Shown piece after piece: positions 1 to 11,233 of a stretch of 64,000 nt of DNA. Position 1 is the first letter of the stretch. Each line of letters begins with the position of its first letter. A model generated the notes under the pieces. The model searched no databases, was not told the DNA's origin, and worked only from the letters and a program-made list of their open reading frames with translations. Position numbers and translations under genes: made by a program. This stretch comes from Planoprotostelium fungivorum (taxonomy: Eukaryota > Evosea > Variosea > Cavosteliida > Cavosteliaceae), in NCBI GenBank assembly GCA_003024175.1, contig MDYQ01000123.1, positions 1 to 64,000 on the forward strand, written 5' to 3'.

Positions 1-2125
1 TGGTCAATTTTGCATTGTTGACGATCGATGAGCGATGGAGATTACTTCAGTGGTAAAGGGGGACAATTCAAGCTCAACTGTGCACATCTATCATTCTGGT
101 TGAGGAGAAATGCAGATCGTGAAGAGGAGAAACGACAGCGCATCACACAACACATTTTGGACAGTGAAGAACAGTCGCAGATCGACATAGAGACCCTGCT
201 CAAAGGTCGACAAGTGTTGAACTCAGCAACAACAATGTCCCATTCTAGGATGATCCTCCTCCACTTCTTCACGTATTGCTGTTCGAATTGTCTGTGGTAC
301 GGTTCATCCGATGACGCGTGTACATTGACCGAACGACCAGCACTCTCCCACGATTAGATCTTATAGAGGACAGATTCGGTTCAGAAGTGCACATCATCCA
401 CGTCCACGGAGCGAAGGTCAAATTCTCTTCACACGAACAATCATCTCATCACAATCGATGACCTAGAATCAGTTTCCAAGCGAAAAGAATCTAGAGAACC
501 TTCGTTCGGCTGTTCAAAAGTATTCCATCAGACAGACGGTCGTTTCTGACGAAGACATGTCCCTCTTTACAACGTTCTCCGTCTCCAGTTGGCCCACTCT
601 ATTCCTCATCTCTCCATCAGGTCGACCTCTTTATCAGATGGGAGGTGAATCAGGTGATGACATCGGCTCACCTTGAGATCATCTCACGTCTTCACAGCGA
701 CGGAAGACATCGCCGACATCATTCGCGTCTATACGTCCACACATCCATCGGATGCACTCCCGCAGCCGATCGTTCACGATCCGACGATATCCTCTCAGAC
801 ACAAGATGGAGAGCAAATGTTACTCTTTCCAAACGGTATCTGCATCGATCGCACCACATCAACCCTCTACATCTCCGTGAGATCATCATCACAATCATCA
901 CAATCATCACCACATCAGCACCTTAACATTGAAGACAGGATTCGGGGCATCACAGAATCCTAGTCACAGACGTAACATTCAATGACACGAGACGAATCTG
1001 ACGTTTGACAGATGGAAGGTCGGGTGGAGGAGATCATCGGTGGAGGTGAACGAGGACTCGTGGACGGAAATTTCGAGAAGAGTCGATTCAATCTACCACA
1101 CGGTCTGTACGTACGTAACGATCATCTCTACGTGTGTGATACGTACAATCACTCTGTTCGGAGGATCGACCTCCGACGTAAGGTACGTACGTGTAGCTGG
1201 CTTCTCGATTGATATCTGGCAGGTTGTAGACACGATCGCGGGTAATGGAAAGAGAGGCCGGGATACTCAGGGCGGTGCGTACGGTACTTCTCAGGTGTCC
1301 CGTCGACAAACCTAAAGCGAAGACGTACGTACTGATACGTACAGATCATCGCCCTACCCTGGGATTGTACCATGGACGAAGAAGGAACGTTGTACGTAGC
1401 CATGTCTGTTCTACATCAGATCTGGAAGATCGAAGAAAACGGTGTGTATCATCTTCGAATCGTTGTAGATGAACCTACAGGTAGAGTGTCTCGGTTGTCA
1501 GGCAGTGGAGTCGAAGCCAATCGAGACAGTGACAACGGCAAGGTGGCCGGTGAGATGTTTTCATCGAAATCTAGCTGAATTCTCAGCCTTCGCCCAACCT
1601 TCATCGATCTGTACCGGAGAGTCCGGTACGCTGTACGTTGCAGACGCAGAATCCAGTTCCCTGCGACGAGTCGACAGCCGCACCGGGAGTACTGTGACTT
1701 TGGTGGGTGGCGACGAGAGAGATTATTTCAACTTGAAAGCCTTCGGAGATGTAGATGGTACAGGTAGACAAGTCAGAGTGAGACTTGAGATGCTCTACGA
1801 CACGTTTTGACGCGATTATGACAGCTACAACATCCCATGGGCCTTCTATACCTCCCGCACAGTCGTACACTGTTGCTGTCTGACACGTACAACGATAAGG
1901 TGAAGAGAGTGAATGTAGACACGCTGGTTTGCGAGAGGTGAGAAAGGGAGAAGAAAACCGAGTTGAAGTTGGGAAAGTTTACCATGTGATGCACCGTTGA
2001 GAGAACCGACTGCCATGGACTATGTGGACGATGAGACGATCATCATCGCGGACACGAACCATCATCGTGTCCTCCTCTATCACATGAAGACTGGCGCGAC
2101 CGAAGAAATTCATCTCCAAATGTAA
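1..2125 (+). CDS. NHLRC2: NHLRC2-like thioredoxin/NHL-repeat protein (5' end off window, 3' end unresolved)
   Basis: The reading pieces match NHLRC2 in order. First comes a thioredoxin-like segment with FFTYCCSNC (about 270-290), the CCxNC signature of this family. After an intron follow HGAKVKF and SSWPTLFLISPSGRPLYQMG (about 585-640). Then come NHL propeller blades: GLYVRNDHLYVCDTYNHSVR near 1106, VVDTIAGNGKRG near 1225, LYVAMSVLHQIWKIEENG near 1390, LYVADAESSSLRRVDS near 1630, and TIIIADTNHHRVLLYHMKTG near 2040. Short GT-AG introns (for example 1180-1223) restore the frame between blades. Animal NHLRC2 is a cytosolic protein with a thioredoxin fold, a six-bladed propeller and a C-terminal beta domain; its chemistry is not settled. 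The start lies upstream of the window. A stop at 2123-2125 may be the true end or part of an intron, because the usual C-terminal beta domain was not found with confidence downstream. Confidence 0.82.
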
Positions 2126-4713
2126 AGTAAAAGTGTGTGAAGCGGGTATTGATTGGGTCGAACTTAAAGCGTTACTTTACTTTCGTTCAGCAGAATCATC
2201 TCGATATAAGATGGAAGATACGAGGAGCTTACCAAACGTGTAGACGAGACGAGACGCGATACTTGTCCTCCCTATTTAGGGCGTTGCCCGGCAACTCTGG
2301 CATCGGTCTTTGTCTTTTGATGGACGACCAGCTGGCGTGTTGAGAAACACTCCAGTAACTCAGATTAATACGTCATCGTTTTACTCTCACTGCAAAATCT
2401 CCGACGGGGAGGCTACACGCTACACAGAGAAAGTACATAGCTATGAAGACATCACGCGCCTCTGATGAACCGAGTGGGTTGGCTTCGACTGTTCTAAATT
2501 CAGACGACAGAGGTATCGTCACTTTCGAATGTCCTTCTTCTGGTAACATCAGACGATTTCTATCCGTCAATGATGCAGCTCGTGAGATGTTGCAGGGATA
2601 CAGGTTTCGATGAGTCGTCCTGTGAAGACGGCTGACAAGATGCAGTTTTTCGGATGATTTTTGGCGTAGTGTGGACCATGTGGGAGATACGGGGGAGGGC
2701 ATGGACTCGAACAGCGAGATCTTTCCAAACCTCCACTTGAAGTGAGACATCTATCATCTCAACATTTGTGACGGATACAGGATGAAGAGAGTTCAAGTGA
2801 ACGAGAAGATAATCGTGGTCATCCATCTGGAAAGGTTACGGGAACAAAACTTCGAAGACCCTCCGTTTCAATGTGGAGGTACATGAACGTGTAGATGACG
2901 CCGGCACCTGACTCCATCCAACAGAGATGACTCTTCCTGGTGATCAGCCTGTCGATTTCTACGTCGATGCCATCGAAAACGACACCCTCAGTCGAATGGG
3001 GGGTTTACAATCCGTCTTGATCTGTCTTACGACCCAAGTGACCCGATCTCATCGCTTGTATTGTCTCATGATATTACCACTTGTATTGTCTCATGATCTC
3101 ATCATCGCACCTGTGTCTGATGAGAGGGCAGGATCTGGAAGGCTGCGTTCGTTTTTTGGCGGGAAATGTAAATATGGCGCGAGTTGTCCAGCCCACAAGA
3201 GATCCGAGGTAAATCTGTCTGTGAGTTCATCTACACTGAACCTCTCCATTGATCGATATCTGAAGTCAGCCAGACGAGTTAGGGTGTTCACCGGATGATG
3301 TGGAAGCTATTTCCAGGTTGTACTACTCATATTACAACTTCCAAACCGGGAAATCCAGCTTCACTGCCGTGTTGAAGGGCTGCACGACACAACAAGAACA
3401 CATTTGAACGTTGTGCGATAAAAGAAGCACAACGTCCTAACCGGCGGAAAAATATATTTGATAAATAGACGTTGTAGATATATATTTTTCATTCACCGAA
3501 CCGCTTCGCTGAAAACATAACATATTCTTCGAAAAAGTTCATGTCGACTATAGAATGATGCTTCTTCACGGTTATTATCGAGAAATTATCTCGTTCTCTA
3601 TCGTACCATACAGCTTCCATATCGAAAACGACGACATCATACGATTGCACACGATAGAAATCATAGTCGTTTTTCAATTCGAAGCGAGAGGTCTCCCACC
3701 CGCCCACCCATATATATCTCTGTACATTGGGGAATTTTATTGAACTAATCACGGACTCAGGTTTACAATGGCCACAAGGCGGAAGGCCTTGGTGGCAAGA
3801 TGACCGGAGGGGGAGCCGACTGTAGACTTACCAGTGGAGCCGGAGAGGAGCTGCGACGGGACTCGCCGGACCAGAGGGGGAGCCGACTGTAGACTTACCA
3901 GTGGAGCCGGAGAGGAGCTACGATGGGACTCGCTGGGAAGAAATAATGAGGGAGAACCAGCCGTAGACTTACCGGTGGAGCCGGAGAGGAGCTGCGACGG
4001 GACTCGTCCACAAAATCGCACAGAGCGGAAGGGGAAAAAACGATAGGCCGATGGCGGAACGTGGGGTGCATAGACGAGGAAAAATTCTACGGGCCCGGTT
4101 TTCCTACGTACCGTCGCGTAGGTTTTTCACCAAGGCCGTAGACACCCCCAAAACGACAAAACACAAACTGTTGGCAGGATGTAGATAAACGACCTCATAC
4201 CTCATCATCAATAGTCGTTTTTCAATATATATATTGTAGCCGGTTCTACCTTTGCGCCCTCAATCGTCAATCAGCGGTGGTGGGATGATGCCCACAAATG
4301 GCCGCATTCTGGATTACCTACCGTCACATGAGAGGCAATGATCGTATATGGCAGATTTCAATCGACACAGTGGTACGAAACGAATGGATAAAGGTTTATT
4401 TCTTCACTTTTCCGGAAGAACTCACCCGAGAGAATCGACTCGAGGTGAAAGCTTTCTATGGAACAATTTGTCTTCCCTCCTCGTGCGTTGTTCTCGTTTG
4501 CGGTCGACTTGGGGGAGAGTCCGACATCCGATCGTCCTGTGACTCGCATCAATACCAAGTCCAGAGGTCTATAGTAGGGAGTTGAACGACCTCCTCTACT
4601 CTCCCGGCCAGACAGTTGGCAGTTGACGATAATATTTCTAAGATAAAAAAAGGCAACGGCCACATCTTATTTCATCATCAGCGAGTTCCGATCTAAGATC
4701 GAAAGAATCGCTC
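2126..4713. other. Poorly resolved stretch after NHLRC2, mostly intergenic
   Basis: No family could be recognised in these 2.6 kb. Parts of 2370-3420 read openly on the plus strand (for example LPGDQPVDFYVDAIEND near 2930 and GKCKYGASCPAH near 3170). These could be the NHLRC2 C-terminus or a small separate gene; the second piece looks a little like a CxYGxxC zinc-finger start, but the partner residues are not seen. From 3430 the base composition becomes AT-rich with palindromic runs. The tandem repeat at 3806-4006 is listed separately. From 4010 to 4700 I see no supported gene. Confidence 0.4.
3806..4006. repeat. Three-unit tandem repeat, about 67-75 bp per unit
   Basis: Three adjacent units share GAGGGGGAGCCGACTGTAGA, then CTTACCAGTGGAGCCGGAGA, then GGAGCTGCGACGGGACTCG, with a few substitutions. 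They start near 3806, 3874 and 3948. The third is the most diverged and slightly longer. Read on the minus strand each unit contains CTGGTAAGTCTAC, which looks like a strong 5' splice site, and could encode GSTGKST. No longer coding context supports a protein, so this is probably a local minisatellite. Confidence 0.8.
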
Positions 4714-7700
4714 ATGGCACAGCCTCCTCCCTCACCTGCAGGTGATGAACTTTAGACAGCCACTCACATTCGACTGCGGATCCGATTGACCGAATCATAC
4801 AGAGGGAAGGTCTTTCGTGTTCTTTCTAAGATCTTTGAGTGGGACAGACATCTCGAAAGAAGAAGAGTCAGTTCTAAATCAACTCGATGTCTTTATGCCA
4901 AAGATTTCCAACATGAGTCGAGTGACTCTCCGTAATGTCAACAGGATCCCTGAACTATTGCTTCGTTACTTCAATATCCTCACAGACAGGAGCATTCCGA
5001 TAGTGGGTGCCACAGATGCAACCAACGGTGAGTTTGATTTTTATCCTCTCTCCTCCGCCTCTCAGGAGATTCCATCCCGTTCATCAACTCTATCCCGATT
5101 ACATGAAGTGATCTGCAGATCGTATCATTTCGCGACGAAATCATTTGAAACTGATGGAAGAGAAGGATGGACCGTTTTACACTACTTGGCAGCAATGGGT
5201 TACACCGAAGTCGCAGAGGATCTCCTGTTGAGAGGTGCATCTCCATCAGCTCCAGACCATGCTGGACTCACACCTCTCTCTTACGCACAGAGAAATAACA
5301 ACGAAGAGATGGTGGAATTACTATTAGATCCTCACAAGGGTGAGATGCATCCATCTCATACCATTTCGAATCAAGATGAGATCCATCATCTGAAATATTC
5401 TCGTGCAGGAAGAGTGAGGAGGAGTGAGAGAGCCATAAGAACCGCCCTCGTGTCTCAACAGATGAAATACATCATCAGTCAGAACGACATCACCCTGTTA
5501 GAGAGCACCTTGTGCACCATGGACGCTCAACACAAATCCACCAACTGTGACATTCTCATGATCCAGGCCGCATCATGTGGCATGGTCAAAGCCATCAACG
5601 TCATCATGCAGGTGAGCGCATCGCAGATTCGCATCTGCGATTTCTCACGGTATTTAGCACGGTGGAAAAGTGACGGCGAGAGATTCCGACGGAAATTCGG
5701 CGCTGGCCAAGGGGGTCATCGCCGGCTCCCTTCCCGTGGTACAGGTGAATTTTCGCGGAAGATTCTTCCCGCCCTCCTGACTCTCCCCTAGCATCTCATC
5801 GAGTTGGGTGCTCCGGTCGATGATGCAGATGATGAGGGCGTGTCACCCCTTCATCATGCGTGCACGTTGGGATTGGTAGACATCGCGAGCTTGTTGGTCA
5901 AGTGTGGAGCACAAGTCAACACGAAAGATAACGATCAAGTGTCACCACTGCACCAGGCCGTATCCACGGTGAGACGTTTTCCCGCCAAAAATCGAAATCT
6001 GAAATTTGAAAGGCGCAGGAGGGCATCGTGAAGATGCTGCTCGACCATAAGGCGAGTGTAGATGCTGTGGACAGCACAAATTCGACTCCCCTTCACATCG
6101 CCGCCTTCGAAAATCAATTAAACATCGGCCGCTTATTGATCCACGCCGGTAAACATTTTCCCGCCAAAATCCAAATTTGAATTTTAATCTTTATTCCAGG
6201 CGCCAACGTCAACGCGAAAGATGCGAGCGGCCTGACAGCCCTCCACAGCTGCTGTTTCCTCGGCTACGAAGATTTCACGAGGCTTCTCCTCCAATCAAAG
6301 GACATCGATTGCGAGTGCAGAGACGACAATCTCGCCACACCTTACCACAACGCATCATTCGGCGGACATTACGCCTGCCTGAGTCTACTGTTGTCCCACA
6401 AGAGGCCCACGGTGGGGGAGGCCGACGGTTGTACGACTTCACTTCATCACGCTGCGTTTGGCGGCCACGTCAAGTGCATGCAAGTCATCATCGAATCTGG
6501 AGCGAACGTGAACGTGAGAGATGCTGAAGGTGCCACACCGTTACACAAAGGTGAGGGTCATGAAGGTGATGAGAGATGTCATGACGCCGGGTAGCTTCTT
6601 ACACGGGGCACTTGGAGGCGATGGAGTTGCTGCTGTCGCGTGGTGCGGACGTCTCGGCAAAAGATGGAGAAGGTTCGACACCGCTTCACAAGGGTGAGGA
6701 GCATCCGCGAATCTGCGACCGCATCTGCGATCTCACTGACACCCTTCCAGCTTCTTACCAGGGAGAATTCGAAGCGATGCGAAGTCTCATCGATCACGGA
6801 GCAGAGACCGATGCACAAGACGACGAGGACGGTACCGCCCTTCACAACGCTTGTTTCAACGGACACCTTGCCGCGGTCGAATTGCTGCTGTCCTCTCAGG
6901 CGAACGTCAACTGTGCAGATGCAAAGGGAGCTTCTCCACTGCACCTGGCGGTGCTGAACGGTCACGTGGACGTGGCCAGCCTCTTGATGGAACGCGGGGC
7001 CGTCGCAAATTCTCCCGACGATCGAGGTGAAATCTCCACGAGTTTTCGAGGGTGACGATGTCAGGCATGATCGCACTCCACTTTGCCATCGCTCACTCTG
7101 CCTGCCTCGCGTTTCTATTGGATAAGGAACCAGATCTGGAGGTGGACTACAAGGACAAATCGAATCGAACACCCTTGTTCTACGCATCAAAGAATGGCTG
7201 CGATGAATCGGTGAGAATGCTGGTCAATCGGGGGGCAAACGTGTACGCCACCGATAAGAACGGACGAACTCCTTTCGATGTGGCAGAGTCTTCGTTTCAG
7301 CCCACGTTGGTCGAGGCCATGAGAGATCGGTGAGAGCATCTGCGAACGCATCTGCGAATTTGCGCGGGAGAAACGTCTCGGAAGATTCTGACGGTGGACA
7401 GGGAGTCTCAGCAGGACAGTGAAACGCAGAAGAAATTTCAATCTGCGGCGCGACTGTTCAATCAGAAGGCATCGAAGGGTATCGAATATCTCAAGGAAAA
7501 TAAGTTGGGTGAAAACAGCTCGATGGAAGTCGCCATCTTCTTGTATCGAACTCAACTTCTGAACAAGAAGGCCATCGGTGACTATTTGGGAGAGGGGTGA
7601 GATCGCATTCGCAGATTCGAGGCTGATGGGGGGTAGTGATGCGTTCAACAAGAGCGTGATGAAGGATTTCGTCGATTTGATGGACTTTGCTGGGCTTGAT

Positions 7701-9960
7701 TTCGACGATGCACTCAGGTGATCTACATCCTTCACATCTTATTCTTCATTTCATCTTGTTTTTCATTCATTCATCTTATTTATCATACATTTCATTCATT
7801 CGTCATTCAATTCATCTTATTCTTCATTCATTTCATCTTGTTCTTCATTCGTTTCTATTCATTTTGTCTTATTCATTTCACATCTGACAATTTTAAAAGG
7901 CATTTCTTATCCAAATTCACACTTCCTGGTGAAGCACAGAAGATCGATCGTCTCATGGAAACATTCGCCGTTCGTTTCTGCAGCAATAACCCCTCCATCT
8001 TTGACAACCAGGGTGAGAGATTCGGATGAAATTTCGGTGTTCCAAGGAAACGACTCAATTCCGCAGATTCGGCGTATATCTTGGCTTTCTCTCTCATCAT
8101 GCTGAACACCGACGCTCATTCAGCTCAGGTTAGTAGACGTTTTATTTCATTTTATTTCATCCATTTAAAATTTGAATCCTCAACTACAAAAACAGGTGAA
8201 GAATAAGATGAGCAAGAATGATTTCATCAAGAGAACGAAACCCATCATCTCACCCAACATCCCGACGGATTATTTATCAAATCTATACGACAAGGTGATT
8301 TCTCTTCTGCTGAACCACTTCTTTATCTCCACATTTTTCTATTTTTTCGAAAATATCTCTTTTTCAAAAATGATTCTTATTCTTTTATCATATCTCGTCA
8401 CGTCTGATGCATCTTCCCATCTGATCTCCGTTGTAGATCGTCAAGAACGAAATCAAGATGCACGGAGTCGCATCATCCATGTTTGCCGCGGCCGAAATGA
8501 AAGGATGGTGTCACAAGCAGGGTGGTCGACACAAGAACTGGAAGAGGAGGTGGTTCGTCCTCAAAGACAATTGTCTCTATTATTTCAAATCAGAGGTGAA
8601 CGAATGGACGCATAGAACGATCTGACACATCGATCAGAATCCAGACCAACAACCCTGCGGAATTATTCCACTGGAGAACGTTCTCGTTCGTTCGACATCC
8701 ATCAAAGGTCACAAACACTCCTACGAGGTCGAGATTTCCCTCAGTTCTCATCGAAATCTCATCGAAATTTCAGGTGTACACCGCCGACGGCATGATGAAG
8801 TCCTGCAAGAAACAGAACGGACAGTTCGTTCGAGGTCATCACGGCTCTTACCTCATCTCTACCGCCAGCGTAGAAGAGATGAACGCTTGGATGCAGGCCA
8901 TCCAGGCTAACGTAGCCTTCAATCCGCTCCACGAGATGATGATGGCCAGAACTGTAGCCGCCGCCAAAGAGAGAAAAGAGGCGGGAAAAACGGGCGGGAA
9001 AGACACCATCAATTCGGACATGACGGTGACCGATTTCGCAGAGGTACGTCCCGATTCAGTCACGTGACCGGAGGATTGACGGAAGATAGTTCCACGAGGC
9101 CTGCTTGATGTGCTCCATCGTGGGTCGCTCTCTCGTCAGCGTCAAAGAGACGTACGGCAGCCTCTTGGTCTCCACGGGAGAAGAAGCCAATTTCCGTTAC
9201 ATGCTCATATCCAACCCAGCGAATCGAACGCAGTACGTCGTCTTTGCTGGAAATCTGACGGAACAAATGGTTGCCACGGCGACCAACCTGAGGCCCTGGC
9301 AGGATCTGTACAAGGTGGGAAGGTCCATTGATGCCTCATTGACGCGGTGCAGGTTCTCAATCTAGACAAACCACTCGAGTCCTTCTCCCGGACGATTCTG
9401 CCCCTCCTCAAGCGAGATTTCTCGCTGGAAATCTACGGCCACTCTCTCGGCGGCACCCTCGCTATCTTATTTGCACAGAGAGCTTCGGCCAATCGATTGA
9501 GGAGAGTCATCACGTTCGGTCAACCGAAGATTGTCAAGACGAAGGACTCTGCCAATTTCACGCGGCTGCCCGCATTTCGCGTCATAGAATGCTCGGACGT
9601 TGCGTCGGATCAGTTCAATGGAATGGCCACGGCGGGGACGACACTCGTGCTATTTGAAGACGTGAGTGGGAGTGGGGGGTCGTGCTGACGAGAGACAGTC
9701 TTGCTTCTCGTTGGTGGGAGGAGAGTGGAATAGTGAAGGAATGGACAAGAGGATCGAGAACAACAACATCGATGTGAGACGATCTTTGCGATGATGCGAT
9801 GTGATGATGGAATGGACGACTGATGAGAAAACAGGTGTATCTTAGGAATCTGAAGACGAAGACGATAAAGAAACCGATTCAAGTGCCTCCGTACGGAAGG
9901 AAGGTCAGCTCCACCACACGAGAGGCCTCTTCTGGTTCCTTGAGAGGCCAAATAAATTAA
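4714..9960 (+). CDS. Ankyrin-Sec7-PH-lipase_3 multidomain ArfGEF
   Basis: The start ATG at 4714 gives MAQPPPSPA, then a 61-nt intron (4742-4802) joins in frame to the long helical N-terminus. Exons from about 5160 to 7330 encode roughly a dozen ankyrin repeats (for example [20 protein letters not shown] near 5168, [40 protein letters not shown]). Next is a Sec7 domain (about 7430-8440): [35 protein letters not shown], and [19 protein letters not shown]. The glutamate of PGEAQ (codon at 7931) corresponds to the catalytic glutamic finger. A PH domain follows (about 8505-8930: [20 protein letters not shown]). The C-terminus is a class 3 lipase fold with nucleophile motif [15 protein letters not shown] (serine codon 9443). 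The Sec7 part should load GTP on Arf GTPases at membranes. The position where related lipases have the catalytic His reads NNNIDVYLRNLK, so the lipase may be inactive. The last exon ends at TAA 9958-9960. Confidence 0.88.
7735..7890. repeat. TTCATT/CATCTTATT low-complexity tract in intron
   Basis: An unusually long intron between the Sec7 exons ending DFDDALR and beginning HFLSKF is filled with imperfect TTCATTCATT and TCATCTTATTCTTCATT units. It is pyrimidine-rich on the sense strand, like an expanded polypyrimidine tract. Confidence 0.8.
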
Positions 9961-11000
9961 GAGAAATGTGATGTACAGTGTATCCCAAGTCCTGTGACAC
10001 CTTTCTCTTTGCCCACTGTAAAGAATATAACTTGCTTTTGTAAATAAAAAGTAATACTCCAGTTTATCTCTTTGAGAACCTCCGTCAGATTGCTTAAACA
10101 AAGAAGAAATGTGTGTCTGCAAGATCTGGTGGAGAACTGCTGTCCAACCTTTGAGGAACCTCTGTAAGGCAACATCACACATTTTGTTGCCTGTTCAACA
10201 CCAACAAGGGACAGGGAATTTTATTGTGCAGTTATCCACTCGTACAACCAAGTGTTGTGACCTGTTTGCTCCTTACATACAAATGAGCCAGTATGTTGGA
10301 GGTTCTACGCTCAATGCTGCCCAAAACCTCTTAAGCCCCTATCAAGAATTCTGCAGTTGAATATTGTGGCTTTAAGAATACGTACAATGAAGGTCATGGT
10401 GGGCAGAAGAACTACTGTAAGATTTGATGCCTCATTACAGGGGAGTACTATTACTCCAAGGCTGTTGGTGGTAGAGTAGTTGTGAAAGCTGCCCATCTTC
10501 TCCCAAGAAGTGCTGAGGGCAACATGAGACTCTTCAATTTAGGGCAGAAGCAGATTAATAGTCCCTGCAACATTCTGCTCCTCTGTAAAACTGTTGAGGA
10601 GACATATGATCAATTAATGTTCTGCTTTGTACGAGACCCTGTTCACAACACGTACCATCTCAAGGTATGCTAATTTACATCCGCTTGGCTTCAACACATA
10701 ATCCCAGTCTCTATGTGGAACCAGCTCTACCATCTGCTCAATCATTTTGAGTGCTGGATGGTAAGCAGCGTCTCTCAGCCATTGCCTCGCCACTAACATG
10801 GGTTGGTCAACTGCAGCTGAATTTGCACCTATGAGGAATTATCACAAGACAAAGAAAGGCACTCTTGAGCTAATCCTGATGGTACTCTACCTGCTCCAAC
10901 ATTCGATCACGTTGCCTCTCTGAGATTGGCTGCAGAGAGTGAACACTGGGCAGGCAAAGCACTCACAAAGGCAAAATCGGTTGTAGGTAGTGGATTATGT
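9961..11000 (+). pseudogene. Degenerate HNH-nuclease-like coding relic in an AT-richer island
   Basis: One clear block at about 10440-10670 reads VVVKAAHLLPRSAEGNMRLF and then CNILLLCKTVEETYDQLMFC. This resembles the fungal and protist HNH_2 pattern AAHI.P...NG.LL....H..FD. The second histidine position is not conserved, so family assignment is tentative. Flanking pieces, such as QLSTRTTKCCDLFAPYIQM near 10220 and HVASLRLAAESEHWAGKALT near 10905, are in other frames and no continuous gene is seen. On the minus strand 10610-10830 also reads openly (LVARQWLRDAAYHPALKMIE) without a recognised family. The island lacks the GTGAG introns and iterated words found in the neighbours, which suggests inserted foreign or decayed DNA. 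Confidence 0.4.
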
Positions 11001-11050
11001 ATCTAGAGATTCAATTTGCAAGGTTGAATTATGGTGGTCACAAAGGGGAG

Positions 11051-11135
11051 GCTGCCCTGCTCCTGCTGCCCCTGCTCCTGCTGCCCCTGCTCCTGCTGCC
11101 CCTGCTCCTGCTGCCTCTGCTCCTGCTGCACAGAA
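11051..11135. repeat. 15-bp minisatellite CCCCTGCTCCTGCTG
   Basis: About five copies of a CCTGCTCCTGCTGCC unit lie in tandem. All frames stay open across it (Leu/Pro, Cys/Pro, Ala/Pro or, on the minus strand, Gln/Glu/Gly), so openness says nothing about coding. It sits between the HNH-like relic and the HDAC gene. Confidence 0.9.
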
Positions 11136-11233
11136 CCAGCATTGTCAGATTTAGCATTCCAGGGGCGCTCCCTGGAAAAAGCATGTGATGAAATGAATGG
11201 AAACAGAAGATAAAACAAAGGACATTTATGAGT

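Noticed and set aside
3160-3210. PBZ/CCCH zinc finger from GKCKYGASCPAH
   Set aside because: The remaining zinc ligands are not in frame and no surrounding APLF- or HPF1-like sequence was found.
3489-3752. Minus-strand 87-codon open frame with many aromatic residues
   Set aside because: AT-rich palindromic spacer, no family similarity, no introns or neighbours in frame.
3749-4021. Minus-strand open reading frame with GSTGKST, a P-loop-like motif
   Set aside because: It is created by the tandem repeat; no NTPase context surrounds it and the motif repeats with the units.
11031-11213. Cys-Pro-rich or Gln/Glu-rich peptides across the CCTGCTCCTGCTG repeat
   Set aside because: All frames are open through a 15-bp minisatellite, so openness has no meaning.
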